DNA from: a virus
Length of the DNA stretch: 37,601 nt
Virus record (IMG/VR): IMGVR_UViG_3300042479_001090
Span: 1 to 37,601 of that record
Reading direction: 5' to 3' (one strand)
Under the pieces are notes generated by a model. That model did not search any database. It was not told the origin of the DNA and was given only the letters and a program-made list of their open reading frames with translations. This document shows positions 16,801 to 25,200 of this stretch, in pieces. Position 1 is the stretch's first letter. Every line of letters starts with the position of its first letter. A program made the translations under genes and the position numbers.

Positions 16801-17152
16801 ATCATTAAGACACTATGTGCGACAAATAAATGAAGTATTCTACATGTCTGGTAGTCAATTGACATCAAGTAGGATAAATTATCAAGATGATATAGAATTA
16901 ATTGTAATTGGAAAAGGGTCTACAACTACTTATAAAGACAATTTAGATTATAATTTACCTTATAGAGCTAGCTTTTTGGTTAAAAATTGGCCGTATTATA
17001 GTTATAACACAAGTAGTTATTGGTACTTACCTGTACAATTAAATGCTTCAAACAATGATATATTGTCATCCGGTGATATTTGGGTAACTGCTTCTTTCCA
17101 GAATGGTACGGATGTATTTACAGATCAATACGGTTTTGCGATAGATATATAA
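13886..17152 (+). CDS. Giant 19-residue-repeat protein, possible fibre shaft (1088 residues)
   Basis: The start is GTG at 13886, overlapping the previous TGA; there is no ATG in this frame until about residue 985, so a non-ATG start is needed. Residues 1-81 form a non-repetitive head (MRLFHNIFYRRFKSVPLSYY). Residues about 82-936 are a chain of roughly 45 short repeats with period 19, then 18, then 17, such as NTDYLLYKPDHSDNVSNLK and NLSYDLSKESSNFNFNLN. Each repeat has two short strands, an Asp or Ser turn and a closing Leu-Asn. Residues 937-1088 are a separate mixed domain (YVRQINEVFYMSGSQL, LPYRASFLVKNWPYYSY). Gly is scarce, Asn, Leu, Asp and Ser dominate, and I find no Cys. The design suits a rigid shaft with a tip, such as a triple beta-spiral or beta-solenoid. 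I recognise no family. Confidence 0.85.
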   Translation: MRLFHNIFYRRFKSVPLSYYKRGKELIVAETFTSSVSASLKLNEVGILPDYFKEKSNFQFGTSNISEFYLPEITQTGLVLKNISYELTPYSNVGELFGLKNISHELTPYSNAEELFGLKNTIYDSTSKEIIENLLSSNEFNYNNLNLDATSNFLNSSQFNYNNLNLDATSNSLSSKIINNEFTKIDTISNTEGLSTVEISTVLLDQNNNNLNLNNLKLDIVNLDSSNINESLIGVNSINVTLDLSNIISNLNSIDYNLQIIDKTDTNISVNTIDYNSQTIDKILNYNSLNTIDYLNYVTDTSSNNTTVNLLDHFIPQIDKSITNISLNTVDYLVFIPDKSSNQENLLNTDYLLYKPDHSDNVSNLKTIDYLTFVPDKSTNQENLLNTDYLLYKLDTSDNISNLQSLDYYKSTIDSSNNGIALNNTTLFLVLIDSGFDRNTLNNITYTLSLPDFSTEFISVKTTDNYFVLTDTFNLNTTLNNTSHYQTLIDTFTTDNKLSNIDLKFYQVDIGNIGINISNINYYLVQIDNSSINLTVSNLDYYVTPVDIVSYNLRIDNIDYKPIVVDTGLFYNKFNDLTFVLPYFDTNQNVITLNEINRSLSLTVDSGLNNPSLNEILNSDIGLLLDVSPFELNLNEILNLFVKVDQNEFNINVNNVLHDLTLTDKIQYSNNASQILHDLTLSDKFNFSNKLNDILIKYDSFPATFRNQINELSYIQNSFPVYINSNLNNLSYELSKESVTNSNNLNDLSYNLSKESTTNTNNLNNLSYDLSKESSNFNFNLNNLLYEQSKESANFTTNLNNLSYNLSKESIEFNVNTSLIYNYSPEIIDYDINFSLTYLSEPIDVINFGLSSSLNNVYTPESIDSIISTSLNYVYSPEIISFSLKPQVDYTTFKQSTNNSSNLSELTYNTSNETINETIGLSVDSVYAPEKSLVSQSLTGTELYSVTTDQATASKISFVPYDSSSNLTFNSSSLRHYVRQINEVFYMSGSQLTSSRINYQDDIELIVIGKGSTTTYKDNLDYNLPYRASFLVKNWPYYSYNTSSYWYLPVQLNASNNDILSSGDIWVTASFQNGTDVFTDQYGFAIDI
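14129..16693 (+). repeat. Chain of about 45 protein repeats, period 57 then 54 then 51 bp
   Basis: The repeats are clear at protein level and degenerate in DNA. The first two (NISYELTPYSNVGELFGLK and NISHELTPYSNAEELFGLK) and the block near 16060-16330 (NLSYxLSKES units) are recent copies with high DNA identity. Units in the middle are ancient and share only hydrophobic spacing, so the array has both old and recent expansions. Confidence 0.85.
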
Positions 17153-17175
17153 TATAAGTTAATATTTATTAAAGA

Positions 17176-18729
17176 ATGAGAATTACCGACTTAAATACAT
17201 TAGTTACCGCTTCATTAAGTGATATTCTATATATCGTTGATGTAAGTGATACTGGCGATTTTATATCAGGTTCTAGCAAACAAATTACAGTTGGAAATTT
17301 CTTTTCTTCAAGTAATGTCGGTGGTGGAGGTGGAGGTGGTGGATCGGGAGGTTCTGGTTATTTAGTATTAACTAGCAGTGTTGTATCATCAAGTGTAAAT
17401 ATAGACAGTACGGTATTTACATCAAACGGAGTTCAAACTGCATACAATGTATCTGGGAGTGTTACAGAAGTTGCGGATGATGTTATTGTATTTATTAATG
17501 GTGTATCTCAAATACCAAATGTCAATTATACATTATCGTCATCAATTTTAACTTTTAGTGGAACACCATCTTCTGGCAGTAAAATTGATGTAAGACGAGC
17601 AAGTTCTGTATTAAGTGTTACATTTATTACCAGTTCAATGGGCGTTGAGTATTTTACAGGTAATAATTCGTCTAGTCAATTTACTCTTACAAACGGACAA
17701 ACAGTACTTCATAATTATGATGTTTTGATTTCATTGGATGGTTTGATACAAAAACCAACTACAGATTATAGTATTACAGGTTCAATTTTAAACTTTACAG
17801 TACCACCACCAATTAATACAGATGTAGAAGTTAGATATTTAAGCCCACAAACATTTACATTAATTACTGGAAGCGGTGGAAGTGGTGGTGGTTCTGGCGC
17901 AGGATTTCCATTTAGTGGAAGTGCAGTAATAACAGGTAGTCTGTTAGTAACAAATTATATTAGTGGATCTTTTACCGGTTCATTATTAGGAACTTCAAGT
18001 TATGCATTAACCGCATCAAATGCTAATAATACAGTATCTTCAAGTTATTCGTTAACTTCAAGTTATACATTTACCGCATTGTCTTCAAGTTATGCATTTA
18101 CCACATCAAATGCGAATAACGCATTATCTTCAAGTTACACATTGTCTTCAAGTTATGCGTTAACATCGTCTTATTCATTTAATTCAAATTCCGCATCATA
18201 CGCAAATGAATCAAATAATTCAAACAATTCAATATATGCAATTACTGCTTCATATGCATTAACTACATCAGGAAGTGGTGGTGGCGGCGGTGGTTCTGGC
18301 GCAGGATTTCCATTTAGTGGAAGTGCGGTAATAACAGGCAGTTTAAATGTTAGTCAAACAATTACATTAAATAACACTGTTATAAGTGCGAGCGGTAATA
18401 CTTTATATATAAATGGAAGTCCTATATCAATTTTACAATTTGCATATTTTTCCGCAAGTATTAGCAGTTCAACCGAAACAGGAATTCTTAATGTAAGAAA
18501 TGATTTATTACAAGGTAAATCATTATTAAACGGAGATATTTATGTCAACAACCTATCAACAGCGTCAAATGCTACATTAAATGTATATAATGCTTCCACA
18601 TCCGTACTATTTCAAACCGAAACAATATTACCTTCTCAAAACTTGATATTGAATCTTACCGATTTTATTCCGTTAAAATTATCAGGAAGCGGATATTTTA
18701 CATTTCAAATCACCGCCAGTGTTGTTTAA
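17176..18729 (+). CDS. Modular tail fibre with tail-attachment head and glycine hinges
   Basis: This 517-residue protein begins MRITDLNTLVTASLSDILYI followed by VDVSDTGDFISGSSKQITVG, a common N-terminal attachment segment of phage tail proteins. A poly-Gly/Ser hinge follows (about 48-60). Next come two copies of a small beta module with NGVSQIPNVNYTLSSSILTF (about 75-150) and DGLIQKPTTDYSITGSILNF (about 155-230), both ending in a (V/I)xVRxxS strand. Two GAGFPFSGSAVITGSL segments flank a long SSSYALTSSY type repeat region, and the last about 140 residues form a final beta domain (LNLTDFIPLKLSGSGYF). A near-match start element TATTTATT lies 5 nt before the ATG. It is probably an intermediate fibre between baseplate and distal adhesins; that is inference from modules. 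Confidence 0.82.
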   Translation: MRITDLNTLVTASLSDILYIVDVSDTGDFISGSSKQITVGNFFSSSNVGGGGGGGGSGGSGYLVLTSSVVSSSVNIDSTVFTSNGVQTAYNVSGSVTEVADDVIVFINGVSQIPNVNYTLSSSILTFSGTPSSGSKIDVRRASSVLSVTFITSSMGVEYFTGNNSSSQFTLTNGQTVLHNYDVLISLDGLIQKPTTDYSITGSILNFTVPPPINTDVEVRYLSPQTFTLITGSGGSGGGSGAGFPFSGSAVITGSLLVTNYISGSFTGSLLGTSSYALTASNANNTVSSSYSLTSSYTFTALSSSYAFTTSNANNALSSSYTLSSSYALTSSYSFNSNSASYANESNNSNNSIYAITASYALTTSGSGGGGGGSGAGFPFSGSAVITGSLNVSQTITLNNTVISASGNTLYINGSPISILQFAYFSASISSSTETGILNVRNDLLQGKSLLNGDIYVNNLSTASNATLNVYNASTSVLFQTETILPSQNLILNLTDFIPLKLSGSGYFTFQITASVV

Positions 18730-18759
18730 AATATAATAAGAATTTATATTAAATCACTA

Positions 18760-18767
18760 TATTTATA
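18760..18767 (+). promoter_or_regulatory. TATWTATA start-site element before the first propeller-like paralog
   Basis: TATTTATA lies 5 nt before the ATG at 18773, in a 43-nt AT-rich gap with no Shine-Dalgarno. It belongs to the same class as the element at 2171-2178. Confidence 0.35.
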
Positions 18768-18772
18768 ATCAT

Positions 18773-20545
18773 ATGAGTTTAATTAACCGTCAAAATCAAA
18801 ATGTTAATCTACCGGCAATTATTGAAACGCCGAGCAGTATTTGGATGTTAGGACTAGAACATGACGCATCTACATTAAGTCCTTTATTCGGTAAACAATT
18901 TTATCCTTTTCATAGTAATACCAATACAAACGGTACAATTTATACAAAATACAGTGGTACTGTAGCAGGTACAATGAATAATGGTAACCATACAGACAGA
19001 GGGGCTGATTATCTTGCATTTAATCTTGAAGATTTTAATAGAGGAATGAAAGATGTTAATGGTTATTATTGGAATGACGGATTTAATTATTATGTCATGG
19101 AATATGGTGGTTATAGAATGTGGAAATTTAATCCAACGAATCAAAATTTAACATATGCACTTGTAAATAGACCAAATGCCTCAACCAGTTATAATAGTGA
19201 TTGTAATTATTTAATGAATCATGTTCACGAAAATTTCGTACTTGATGAAGATAGTACAAATGTTTATTTAATGTGTGGAACTCAAAGATACGCAGGCGGT
19301 TATTCTGCTTACGACTGTCGTAGTGGCTATACTAATCCCGATTATAGACGAATGATTAAAGACTTTTCGTTTTTTACTAAATCAACATTGAGCATAACAA
19401 ATGATAATAGTCCATTGGTTAACAATGAAAATGGATATCATGCTTACATTGGAAGAAGTTCCACTAGAATATTTACTTATGGAACAACTGCAGATCAAAA
19501 TAGTACAAGACTGTCAATGTATACTAAATCTACAAATACAGTTACAACCGTTCAAAGTTTGACGCATTCAGGTTCACACACACCAATACCATCAACAGCA
19601 ATTCAAATTGATTCAAGTGGAAGTTATGTTTTTTATCATACACAAGTAGTCCCAAATGGTGTTCCGTCTGGGTCATCAAATCCAAAACATCAAATTCAAA
19701 GAATTATATTTAATAAAGACGGAAGTCAAGCATCCGGATCTTCTGGTCCAAGTGTTGTTGCTTATAATACAAATTGTACTGTAGATTATACATTGAGTGG
19801 AAGTAGTACGCCAAATGATTTGTGGCCAAATAGTTGGACTACAAGTACACAAAGATATTTTACAAGAAGAACAAAGTTATTTTTAAATCAACCTGTTAGT
19901 GGTTCTACGATGCATTTGATTGCATTCAATATTACTCCTTATGGCAATGAAGACAGTAATAAAAATTATTATAATGCTCATGTTTTTACAACCCATCCTA
20001 CTGCAAGTGCGAATTTAACATATAGATCTTCAAGGCCAATTTATACGGATTTGGGCAATGAAATAAGAGCTGTAATTGCGATGGATGATAATACTAATAG
20101 ATTTTTAGTAGTTACTACCAATAATATGGCAATATATACACTTGACATTGGAAGTTTATCATTAACATTAGCGCAAACAATACCCGGTGAATTTAGACAT
20201 TATGGTGTAGATACATACAACCGTTTATGGGCAACAAATTATATCAATGATTTATTTTGTTTTTCATTGGATAGTCCAGTTAGAATTAATATTACAAGTC
20301 CTACAAGTTCATATAATTATGCGGGGAGTTCCTTATCAGGTAGTATTTTGGTAGAAGCAAGAAATTATTTAGGAAGTTATGTTGCTGTACCTGCTAGACT
20401 TACAATTGAAGGCAATTCTGCCGTATTTACATCAAATACATCGTCATCAATTGATATTACAACAAATACAAGCGCATCTATAACAGTGCCAATAACCATT
20501 AATAATGGCGGATTTACACGAATTGTAGCAAGTTCAAATTTCTAA
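18773..20545 (+). CDS. Putative receptor-binding protein, propeller-like body with C-terminal Ig-like domain (paralog A)
   Basis: This is a 590-residue protein. The head MSLINRQNQNVNLPAIIETP is shared with the next gene and probably mounts both on the virion. Residues about 20-490 contain repeated blade-like segments with aromatic strands (YYVMEYGGYRMWKFNPTNQN, YHAYIGRSSTRIFTYG, RAVIAMDDNTNRFLVV, FRHYGVDTYNRLWATNY), a pattern that fits a beta propeller. The last about 85 residues (SGSILVEARNYLGSYVAVPA, RLTIEGNSAVFTS, NNGGFTRIVASSNF) form an Ig-like sandwich. No catalytic motif is evident. Compared with its paralog it has an extra segment around residues 135-195 containing several Cys, Tyr and Asp residues. 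The receptor-binding role is inferred from position among adhesins. Confidence 0.78.
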   Translation: MSLINRQNQNVNLPAIIETPSSIWMLGLEHDASTLSPLFGKQFYPFHSNTNTNGTIYTKYSGTVAGTMNNGNHTDRGADYLAFNLEDFNRGMKDVNGYYWNDGFNYYVMEYGGYRMWKFNPTNQNLTYALVNRPNASTSYNSDCNYLMNHVHENFVLDEDSTNVYLMCGTQRYAGGYSAYDCRSGYTNPDYRRMIKDFSFFTKSTLSITNDNSPLVNNENGYHAYIGRSSTRIFTYGTTADQNSTRLSMYTKSTNTVTTVQSLTHSGSHTPIPSTAIQIDSSGSYVFYHTQVVPNGVPSGSSNPKHQIQRIIFNKDGSQASGSSGPSVVAYNTNCTVDYTLSGSSTPNDLWPNSWTTSTQRYFTRRTKLFLNQPVSGSTMHLIAFNITPYGNEDSNKNYYNAHVFTTHPTASANLTYRSSRPIYTDLGNEIRAVIAMDDNTNRFLVVTTNNMAIYTLDIGSLSLTLAQTIPGEFRHYGVDTYNRLWATNYINDLFCFSLDSPVRINITSPTSSYNYAGSSLSGSILVEARNYLGSYVAVPARLTIEGNSAVFTSNTSSSIDITTNTSASITVPITINNGGFTRIVASSNF

Positions 20546-20555
20546 TTTATAAAAT

Positions 20556-22262
20556 ATGAGTTTAATCAACAGACAAAATCAAAATATTGGAATGACCGCA
20601 ATTATTGAAACTCCTACGAGTATTTTTATAAATGGTCAAGAACACGACGCATCAACATTAACACCACTGTTTGGTAAAATTTTTTATCCGTACTATATTA
20701 ATACCAACACCAACGGTACTATATTTACAAAATATTGTGGATGGTTAGGTAGCACAATGGATAATGGTAATCATACAGTTAGAACTAACGATTTGAGCGC
20801 ATTTAGTTTGAATGATATAATACGTGGTATGAAAGACATGATAGGATATAGATGGACCGATGGATTCAATTATTATGTCATGGAATATGGTGGTTATAGA
20901 ATGTGGAAATTTAATCCATCCAACCAAAATTTATCATATGCACTTGGAAATAAACCGGATGCGACTACAGGTGATTCTTATAGAAGACATGAAAATTGGA
21001 TTATTGATGAAGATTCTTCTAATTTTTATATGCTAGGGTGCGGACAGAGGTCAAATAGTAATTCCTATAGATTAGGCGGACAATTTGCAGTTGGTAATAA
21101 GTTAACAAATGTTGGAACAAACGCTGAGGGTATTCTTAACAATTCTAATTGTTATCATGCTTATATTGGTAGAAGCAGTACTAGGATATTTGCATTTAGA
21201 AGCATTGATAATCAAAAACGCACACAATTTTTAACATATTTTAAATCATTAACATCATCAAGCATTTCAATTGATTTTACACACAGTGGTTCACATGTAC
21301 CAATTCCATCAGAAACATTTGATGTGGATGGCAGTGGTAGTCTTGGATTTTATTATACACACGTAGTACCAAATGCTATACCATCTGGATCTGCGACTGG
21401 ACCAAAATATAGTATAAACAGAATTATTTTTAATAAAGACGGTAATCAAGCATCAGGATCAATATCAGCATCTATTAGTGCCTATCAAAGCACATGTAGT
21501 ATTGATTTTACTGCATCCGGTAGTTCTACTCCAAACGATTTATGGCCAATGACTTGGACTACATCTGATAGTTATCAATTTCAAAGAAGAACCAAATTAT
21601 TTTTAAATAGTCCATCTTCTTCTGTTAAATATTTGATATCATTTAATATGTCTCCGTTTAATTATGACGATGCGAATAAATCATATTATACAAGTCTTGT
21701 ATTTGAAATAAGCGGTAGTAATACAACTGCTTTAACTTACCAATCAAGTCGTGTAATTTATAACGATATAGGTGGAGAAACAAGAGCGGTAATGGGAATG
21801 AATGATGATAATACTAGATTTTTAGCGGTGGGAACATATAATGCTGCAGTATATACATTTAATACATCAAGTAAAGCTTTGTCTTTGGCACAAGTAATAC
21901 CTGGTGAATGGCGACACTTTGGTACGGATACTTATGGAAGATTATGGTTAACAAATTACGCTAATGATTTGTATTGTTTTACATTGGATTCACCAGTAAA
22001 GATAAATGTTACTGCTCCTGTAACATCATATAATTATACAGGAAGTGCAATATCATCCAATGTAAGTGTCGAAGCAAGAAATTACTTGGGGAGTTTTGTA
22101 TCTGTGTCAAGTAGATTGACTATTGAAGGCAATTCTGCTGTATTTACATCAAATGGATTGGGTGTCTTGGATGTCACTACATCAAGTTCAGGATCAATTA
22201 GTGTTCCAATAACAATTAATAATGGTGGATTTACACGAATTGTAGCAAGTTCAAATTTCTAA
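20556..22262 (+). CDS. Putative receptor-binding protein, propeller-like body with C-terminal Ig-like domain (paralog B)
   Basis: This 568-residue protein is a tandem duplicate of the preceding gene. Conserved blocks are the head (MSLINRQNQNIGMTAIIETP), YYVMEYGGYRMWKFNPSNQN, SGSSTPNDLWP, EWRHFGTDTYGRLWLTNYAN and the Ig-like end (NNGGFTRIVASSNF), whose last 39 nt are almost identical in the two genes. The surface segments in the middle (residues about 125-200, 255-300 and 375-400) have diverged strongly, as expected if they contact different ligands. It starts 10 nt after the preceding stop with a near-match element (AATTTATA). The next gene begins directly after its stop. The propeller fold is a judgement by eye. 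Confidence 0.78.
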   Translation: MSLINRQNQNIGMTAIIETPTSIFINGQEHDASTLTPLFGKIFYPYYINTNTNGTIFTKYCGWLGSTMDNGNHTVRTNDLSAFSLNDIIRGMKDMIGYRWTDGFNYYVMEYGGYRMWKFNPSNQNLSYALGNKPDATTGDSYRRHENWIIDEDSSNFYMLGCGQRSNSNSYRLGGQFAVGNKLTNVGTNAEGILNNSNCYHAYIGRSSTRIFAFRSIDNQKRTQFLTYFKSLTSSSISIDFTHSGSHVPIPSETFDVDGSGSLGFYYTHVVPNAIPSGSATGPKYSINRIIFNKDGNQASGSISASISAYQSTCSIDFTASGSSTPNDLWPMTWTTSDSYQFQRRTKLFLNSPSSSVKYLISFNMSPFNYDDANKSYYTSLVFEISGSNTTALTYQSSRVIYNDIGGETRAVMGMNDDNTRFLAVGTYNAAVYTFNTSSKALSLAQVIPGEWRHFGTDTYGRLWLTNYANDLYCFTLDSPVKINVTAPVTSYNYTGSAISSNVSVEARNYLGSFVSVSSRLTIEGNSAVFTSNGLGVLDVTTSSSGSISVPITINNGGFTRIVASSNF

Positions 22263-25200
22263 ATGGTCAAAGAGATTCCATATAATTTTGGTGATACAGG
22301 AATTAATGGTGAAGTATTGGGTAGACAAAATGTTTATTCACTTCCTTTAGGTAATTCTGTATTAACATCTGATCCATTAACCATAACAATCAATAAAACT
22401 CCTAATTCTGCGTCTTCAATATATTTTTTGTCGTATGAAAATCCAGAATTAGGACCAGGTACAGATAACAATTCAATTAATAGAAATGAAATATTTCAAC
22501 TATCAGTTAATGATACATTGTTTGGCATTGGTTCAATTTCTTCTACACCGTTAATAATTAATACAAGTAACACTTCGTCATTATCTAAAATATATTTTTT
22601 GCCGTATGAAAATCCAGAATTAGGGTCAAATACAGATAACAATTCAATTAATAGAAATGAAATAGTACAACTATCAGTTAATGATACATTATTTAGTAGT
22701 GGAATAGTTTCTTCTACACCATTAATAATTAGTACAGTCAATACATCATCATTATTTAAAACATATTTTTTATCATATGACAATCCAGAATTAGGGACAA
22801 ATACAGATAAAACGGGAGTTTATAGAAATAAAATATTACAAATAAATAACCAAAGACAATATCGTTATTTAATACAAGATGGTACAGGTAGTAATTATCC
22901 TGTTGACCCCACACGGGATTCAAATTATAATAATACAAAAGTTGTTCTTAACTTTGATAGTTTATCAAATCAAGCATTTACAAATCTTTCACTATTATCT
23001 AGCGGTTCATTTACCATCAATACTGGACCGACAGTAAATACTTCAAGCTTTATATCAAATTCAATACAAGTTCTTGTAGTAGCTGGCGGTGGTGGTGGGG
23101 GTTCGGATATGGGTGGTGGTGGTGGTGCAGGAGGAGTGATTTATAATAATTCATACACCATAACATCTGGTTCTGTAATTAATGTCACCGTAGGTAATGG
23201 TGGATCAGGAGCGGCTGCTGGGGTTGGTCAAGCTAGAGGTACTAATGGTAACAATTCGGTATTTGGTAGTTTAACAGCAGTTGGCGGTGGTGGAGGTGCT
23301 AGTTGTCATGATAGATCCACTAGTCCCGCAGGAAATGGTGGGTCCGGAGGTGGCGCATCAGGAGGTGGTACTCTTCCAAGTGGCGGAACAGGTGGTGGTG
23401 GTTATGGCGGCGGAATAAGAGGATTAGGAACATCAGGACAAGGATATGACGGTGGTACAGGATTCTATGCTTGGTATCCCGGCGGTGGCGGCGGTGCAGG
23501 AGGAGCTGGTAGTTCAGGACCAAATATACCAAATGGTGGTCCCGGTTTACTTTTTTCTGTAATGAGTCCATATTATTTTGGTGGTGGTGGTGGTGGTTCT
23601 GCATATTCAGTATCACCCGGTGGTAATGGTGGTATTGGTGGTGGTGGCGGTGGTGCAGTTGGAACCACAACTGGCGGTGCTGGTTTAAATAACGGTTCAC
23701 CTGGTGGTGGTGGTAGTATTAATTCACAAACAAATACTCCTGGTGGTAATGCAGGAGCAAATACTGGCGGTGGTGGTGGTGGTGGAAGTCATTATAATTC
23801 AAATAACTATGGTGGTAATGGTGGATCTGGTATTGTCATAGTCAGATATTATGGATCACAAAAAGCAACAGGAGGTACAGTTACTACAGTTAATGGAAAT
23901 ACGATTCATACTTTAACTGGAAGTGCAACAATGTCTTTCTATGATACTCCGATTACAGATCCAACAAGTGTAGGATTTTTTGATGGGTCCGGTAGTTATG
24001 TAAGAATAAGTGGTTCATCACTATTAAATTTAGGTTCAGGGTCTGTTTTTGAATCTCCATTTACTGTTGAGTATGATTTTTATACTAATTCAAGTAGCAA
24101 ATATCAAACAATTTTATCAAGAGGAGCAGGTTCAATAAATTATAACACTTCGTCTGGATTGGTTTATAACGCAGGAATTAGTTCATCAAAAATTATATGG
24201 GAATACTATACAAATAATACATCAAGTTATTTATTAACAGGATCCACTAATATTGTAGATAATAACTGGTATTCTTATGCCGTAACTTATGACGGAAATA
24301 TAACTAGATTATATTTAAATGGTGTTCTTGAAAATAGTGTTAGTAATTCAATTTACAATTATCCATCCACTTTATTACCGTCACTTACATCATCATTTAT
24401 TGGAAGATTGGTAAATACATCAAGCAATGATTTTTCAGGATATCTAGATAAAATCAGAATCACTACAGGAATAGCAAGATATACGAATGCATCTTATATT
24501 ACACAATCTTCAAGTTATCCAACTTCCACAGGATTTTTAGCTGGATCAAATTATTGCAATTCAAATATATTAAATATACGATTTGCCAATGATTATTTGA
24601 CGGGTTCAAATTTAATATTGCCTAGTGGTACCAATGATTTTACATCATCTCAAGATATATTAGTAACTAATATTACGGGTACAGTAAATAATAATACAAT
24701 AAACACAATTAGCAGTGGATCTAATATCATTAAAAGAAACGATGGTATTACAGATAAAACTATATATACGGGCGATAATTATATAAGCGATACAACAATA
24801 TTTACAAGAGGTAATGTAGAAAGAACAACCGTAGAATCATCCCAAGTAATATTTAATTCTTTATCCGATCCAAGTAAAAATTATAGTTATAAAGGAACTG
24901 GTTCTAATATTATCATCCGAAATGATGGTATTACAGATAAAACTGTATATACAGGTGATAATTATGTAAGTGATGCTACAATATTTACACGGGGCAATGT
25001 AGAAAGAACAACCATAGAATCATCTCAAGTAATATTTAATTCTCTATCAGACCCAAGTAAAAATCATAGTTATAAAGGAACTGGTTCTAATATCATTAAA
25101 AGAAATGATGGTATTACAGATAAAACTATATATACAGGCGATGGTTATGTAAGTAGTGCAACAATAAATGCAATTGGTACTATAGATAAAACTATATTAA

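Noticed and set aside
23320-23700. Reverse open frame rich in His, opposite the glycine-rich domain
   Set aside because: Poly-His here is just the antisense of GGT/GGC runs.
23067-23855. Glycine-rich region as a collagen-like domain
   Set aside because: There is no sustained Gly-x-y period and Pro is scarce; landmarks fit the phage glycine-rich family instead.
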